A stretch of 64,000 nucleotides of DNA from Gammaproteobacteria bacterium (GTDB lineage: Bacteria; Pseudomonadota; Gammaproteobacteria; Pseudomonadales; Azotimanducaceae), in assembly GCA_009840545.1 (NCBI GenBank), contig VXNM01000008.1, positions 650,217 to 714,216 on the forward strand. Reading direction: 5' to 3'. This document shows positions 58,402 to 64,000 of this stretch, piece after piece. Both the position numbers and the translations under genes were made by a program. The notes below the pieces were generated by a model. It made no database searches. It had not been told where the DNA came from and was given only the letters and a program-made list of their open reading frames with translations. The first letter of the stretch is position 1, and each line of letters starts with the position of its first letter.

Positions 58402-60369
58402 CTAGCCGCCCATTTCGTCTGTGCCAGAATCGACGGTGTCGGAATCTGTCTCGGCTGCATCGGCTTCAACTTCGGGTGTCTCACCGAAGCGTTGAACAAG
58501 TGCTTCCTCTAACATGTCCGTACGAACGTTTTTCTTCAATACACATCCGTTCGGATCAACCAAGAAGGCTTTGGGGATGAATCCTACGCCGTACGAAACC
58601 GCCACCGGTCCTTCCCAGTCCTTGAGCTCGCCCACGTCAATCCAAGGCAATTCCTGCTCGATTGCAGCATTGTTCCAGTCTTCGTAGTTGTCGTCGATGG
58701 ATACGCCGATAATCTCGAAGCCATGATCTTTATAGGCAGCGTACAACCTCTTCAGTTCTGGAAACGATGCGATGCATGGACCGCACCAGGATGCCCAAAA
58801 GTCGATGAGTGTAACCTGTCGTTCCGCGAGAACGTCGTAGAGCACGACATCTTCGCCTTCAGCATTTGCAAGTGTAAATTCCGGTACTTTTTGGCCTTGA
58901 AGAAGCGTGCTGTCGTTTTCTTCTCTCTCGATCACAGCGACAAGCCTGTCGCGGGCCGGAGTCACGCGTTGTGCAACTATTTCAGGGTCAAGTAGTTCTG
59001 CCAGCTTGTCGTAAATCGGGAAAGCGTCTTCTCGGTTTTCATCGTACGATGGGATTGCACCCAATTCCATTGTCAACAAGACGTTGATTGGATTGTCCCA
59101 GTCGTTCAGAAAGTTCTGCGTCGCCGCTTCTCGAATTTGTGTCAATTCCCTGCGCAGCACTACGTACTCTGGATCATCGTCACTCGGTTCGTCCGACGCG
59201 AACATTGCGGACATGGGACGATGAGTCTGATCGATAACAACATGCTCACAACCTTCCGCGGGTTCCATCCCTGCCACTTGAGGCGCACTGGACTCCTCCT
59301 CGGTTTCTTCCACAATTGCGGTGTCTGTTTCGGTATCAGTTTCGGTCTCAGTCTCTTGAACGGCTTCCGCTTCTGTTCCGGGAACTTCTTCGCTCGCTGC
59401 AGCTGCCTCGGCTTCCTGCTTGGCTGCCTCTCGCTTGGCTTCCTGTTCAGCCATGTAAGCAACGTATGACGCTTCGTAAGCATCAAACTTTGATTGATAC
59501 TCATCAGATTGTTCCCAGCTCTCGATTAGCTCGGCGTGTTTGCCTCCTCCCGAAGTAACGGAAAGAACATCCGTTGCATGCAATTTCACTTCGAAATTGG
59601 CATTTGGCTCTGCAATGATTTGTGTACTTGCGTACACATATTCAGAGAAATCTTGGGTATAAGGGGAGGATAGATAGACCGACACAATCTGAGCACCAGC
59701 AGCATCCGCTTCAAGCAAGAACTTTCCGTCCTTCAGCATGACCGAACCAAGCGACGCACTGACCATCTCTCCGTCCTTGAGTATTCGCCCGAATGCCCCA
59801 AATTCGTACATGCTCACGTCCTTTTCCAGATCGCTCAGGTCTCCACTAATCGAGAATTTTTGCGATGGATCTTGACTCTGACGAGACTCACCCAACACAT
59901 ACAGCGAGTCCCGCGGATATTCATTCATGTCATCCACCAGCACCATGGAGATCGCCGCTCCATTTGGTACAAGCAATGCAGTCGCAGCAAGTTCCTCTTC
60001 ACCGACGCTTGCAGTAATTGTCACTTCGGTGGCTTTCTCGATTTCCCCTGTGACTTCGAACTTGCCATCGACAAGGTCGGTAGATGCCAGCACAGCGGTT
60101 TCGGTCTCACCATTCTCGCCTTCTACCTCATGAGTAACGGAGACAGTTGCAGTGGACCAGTCCACAGGTTCTTCAACTTCCTCCCCTGCTGCGTCTGAAG
60201 TTTCGTCCGTTTCATCGGTAGCAGCATCCGCTTCTGTTTCTTCCGCAGGTGGAGGTTCAACGGCAATTAGCTCACCGTTGATCGTGAAGGTATACGATGG
60301 ACCCGTACTACATGCAGCCAAGAAAGCCACAACGCCTAGCAAGCCCATGAATGTAAATAGTTTCCTCAT
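58402..60369 (-). CDS. TlpA-like thioredoxin lipoprotein with DUF4369-like N-terminus (copy 3)
   Basis: A 655-residue lipoprotein, close paralog of the 46.8-48.7 kb gene. Lipobox LAAC has Cys20. Next come SYTFTINGELIAVE, an acidic linker at about 38-72, and a DUF4369-like beta domain (LVDGKFEVTGEIEKATEV). A Glu/Ala-rich helical part (about 305-370) follows, with Glu-Thr repeats, then AEGCEHVVIDQ. The TlpA domain has WASWCGPC near 525 and a GFIPKAFLVD cis-Pro loop. A further Cys is in NGCVLKK. The tail is acidic and ends DEMGG. A GGAGG lies ten bases before the ATG. It appears to be a single-gene unit. Confidence 0.86.
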   Translation of the reverse strand: MRKLFTFMGLLGVVAFLAACSTGPSYTFTINGELIAVEPPPAEETEADAATDETDETSDAAGEEVEEPVDWSTATVSVTHEVEGENGETETAVLASTDLVDGKFEVTGEIEKATEVTITASVGEEELAATALLVPNGAAISMVLVDDMNEYPRDSLYVLGESRQSQDPSQKFSISGDLSDLEKDVSMYEFGAFGRILKDGEMVSASLGSVMLKDGKFLLEADAAGAQIVSVYLSSPYTQDFSEYVYASTQIIAEPNANFEVKLHATDVLSVTSGGGKHAELIESWEQSDEYQSKFDAYEASYVAYMAEQEAKREAAKQEAEAAAASEEVPGTEAEAVQETETETDTETDTAIVEETEEESSAPQVAGMEPAEGCEHVVIDQTHRPMSAMFASDEPSDDDPEYVVLRRELTQIREAATQNFLNDWDNPINVLLTMELGAIPSYDENREDAFPIYDKLAELLDPEIVAQRVTPARDRLVAVIEREENDSTLLQGQKVPEFTLANAEGEDVVLYDVLAERQVTLIDFWASWCGPCIASFPELKRLYAAYKDHGFEIIGVSIDDNYEDWNNAAIEQELPWIDVGELKDWEGPVAVSYGVGFIPKAFLVDPNGCVLKKNVRTDMLEEALVQRFGETPEVEADAAETDSDTVDSGTDEMGG

Positions 60370-60803
60370 TGAGTGGGTGCCTCCTTGAAAGTCACCGGAG
60401 TTAAAAGTCGGAATCAGAGTTTGTGCTCAAACAATGCAATTGAGCAACCTGTTGAAGTGCCAAAACCGAAGAACGCGAAGCGTCTCGTTGCAATGAATGT
60501 CCAATCCGACGGATTGCTATCTCTGGACAGTTGTTGTCCTCTTAGACTTTCTGGGAAGTCTGCTATGCGCTCTGATCCAATCGCTCCATTTTGCACATTT
60601 TTCTTTGACGACTCCAGAAAAAACAGAATTTCCGCCACAATTTCATTCAAACGGAATCGTCTAGACCTTGAAATGCACTACACCCAACGTGTGGGCTGGG
60701 ATGTAAACAACATGAGGAATACGATTGGATAGATACCAAAATCATGTGCTTGTTATACAACCAATTGATTCAAGCGAGACTCAAACAAAACACTTTCCTG
60801 TGA

Positions 60804-60974
60804 ATGCGTAACTGGATTGCCCTTGCCTCTGCTTGCTGTGTTCAAAGGGTTTTTGAAGTTGTTGTGGACTTCAAGCTAGACACGCACAAGAGGCACCTGG
60901 TGTTCGATGCCGAGTTCGCAAACGTGGACGCCGAGAGTAACCATGAGTTAGTGCTGATTGAAAATGGCTACTAA
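60804..60974 (+). CDS. Possible small protein, 56 residues
   Basis: An open frame of 56 codons starting ATG and ending TAA, with protein-like composition in its second half (VVDFKLDTHKRHLVFDAEF, then a HELVLIENGY end). No recognisable domain and no strong ribosome-binding site. The neighbouring small frame shares a DF.L.T and a LIEN motif. It could equally be a fragment of a larger decayed gene. Confidence 0.22.
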   Translation: MRNWIALASACCVQRVFEVVVDFKLDTHKRHLVFDAEFANVDAESNHELVLIENGY

Positions 60975-61044
60975 GGAACAATACATGCCGCCGTTTCGAT
61001 TAGCCACATAGTTGAGGACTCGCGCAAAATCGCATGGCGGTGAC

Positions 61045-61248
61045 ATGCCGTTGCGTGTCTTTAACAAGAGTGAAATAGAAGATATAAGAGAAGTCGAAGC
61101 CGACTTCGAGCTTAGAACCGAAGTCGTTCGTCATAGACATCCTTCAGACGGTAAGTTCTATGCTCTGATCGAAAATCGAGAACCGAGACTAACTCTCTAC
61201 GAGAGAGCCGAACTGGGTGAAGTAGTTAGGAAGAACGATCGGCGGTGA
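61045..61248 (+). CDS. Possible small protein, 67 residues
   Basis: From the ATG at 61045 this is a 67-residue charged protein (VFNKSEIEDIREVEADFEL, then YALIENREPRLTLYERAEL). The frame extends 11 codons upstream to a TTG. There is only a weak GGCGGTG upstream. No family recognised. Placed between the lipoprotein gene and the rRNA terminator with about 1 kb of otherwise empty sequence (60370-61357). Confidence 0.3.
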   Translation: MPLRVFNKSEIEDIREVEADFELRTEVVRHRHPSDGKFYALIENREPRLTLYERAELGEVVRKNDRR

Positions 61249-61357
61249 CGAGAAAGAGTACCCAATGGCGAGGATCCCCATTCATCACTGTTTACGGGCA
61301 ACCGGGCTAAAAGACATAAACCCTACTATTTATATAGGTTATATAGAGCCATCAGTG

Positions 61358-61390
61358 CAAAAAGCCCCTTGCGAGGGATCGCAAGGGGCT
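61358..61390 (-). terminator. rRNA operon terminator
   Basis: Minus-strand arms AGCCCCTTGCGA and TCGCAAGGGGCT form a perfect 12-bp stem with a 4-base loop, followed by TTTTTG. It lies eight bases after the 5S rRNA. Confidence 0.95.
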
Positions 61391-61398
61391 GGACTAAA

Positions 61399-61518
61399 TG
61401 CCTGACAACGTCCTACTCTCACGTGGGGAAACCCCACACTACCATCGGCGCAGAGCCGTTTCACTTCTGAGTTCGAAATGGATTCAGGTGGTACCAACTC
61501 GCTATGATCGTCAGGCAA
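61399..61518 (-). rRNA. rrf: 5S ribosomal RNA
   Basis: A 120-base gene with ends TGCCTGAC and GTCAGGCA that pair. It contains the conserved blocks CGAACTCAGAAGTGAAACG and GCCGATGGTAGTGTGGGG, matching gammaproteobacterial 5S rRNA closely. Confidence 0.97.
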
Positions 61519-61628
61519 ACTTGCTTGGCGCAAAGAAGCACCAATTTACCTGGAATTCAAGAATCTACCACTCAAGCGTCGTACATTGGTCGACCGCGCA
61601 TGTTTCACGCAGTCGCTCGTCCGGTTAT

Positions 61629-64000
<2,372 letters not shown>

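Overview
The window comes from a gammaproteobacterium-like genome of moderate G+C content (near 48-50 % by eye). The minus-strand order tRNA-Tyr, tRNA-Gly, tRNA-Thr, tRNA-Trp, secE, nusG, rplKAJL, rpoBC, rpsL, rpsG, fusA, tuf, then rpsJ, rplC, rplD, rplW, rplB, is the classic gammaproteobacterial rif/str/S10 supercluster. The three-segment SecE and the birA-coaX pair near an rRNA operon fit the same group. I cannot name a genus. TonB receptors, lipoprotein thioredoxins, DUF1501/DUF1800 proteins and a giant secreted subtilase suggest a free-living, probably aquatic heterotroph (inference).

Layout. 1-2.6 kb: start of the S10 operon (rplB cut by the window edge) with a good sigma-70 promoter and a structured leader. 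2.8-5.7 kb: a thiolase, a DUF35 Zn-ribbon/OB protein and a lipoprotein sit between the S10 and str operons, which are normally adjacent. 5.7-22.5 kb: str operon, rpoBC, ribosomal stalk genes, nusG, secE and four tRNAs. A second tuf gene, expected between tRNA-Thr and tRNA-Trp, is missing. 22.9-32.5 kb: an 1817-residue subtilase, lnt, a Cys/Met-metabolism PLP enzyme and a D-amino-acid-oxidase-like flavoprotein separate tRNA-Thr(UGU) from tRNA-Tyr. 33-42 kb: an unknown exported protein, a DUF2089 regulator with a small membrane protein, a D-aminoacylase-like amidohydrolase, a DUF1501/DUF1800 pair, alanine racemase and a PhyH-type dioxygenase. 42.2-43.9 kb: coaX and birA.

44-60.4 kb: the most unusual block. 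A DsbD/ScsB-type thiol reductase faces a minus-strand array of three exported TlpA-like thioredoxins and two TonB-dependent receptors, with the decayed remains of a fourth TlpA-like gene between them. Two lipoproteins and one receptor share long acidic low-complexity segments, and both receptors carry four cysteines. I read this as a candidate envelope system coupling TonB uptake to thiol-disulfide chemistry. 61.4-64 kb: 5S rRNA with its terminator, and most of a 23S rRNA running off the right edge.

Two housekeeping proteins carry residues known from antibiotic-resistance mutants: Asn at the RpoB position equivalent to E. coli His526 (rifampicin) and Arg at S12 position 42 (streptomycin). TTG start codons are unusually common.
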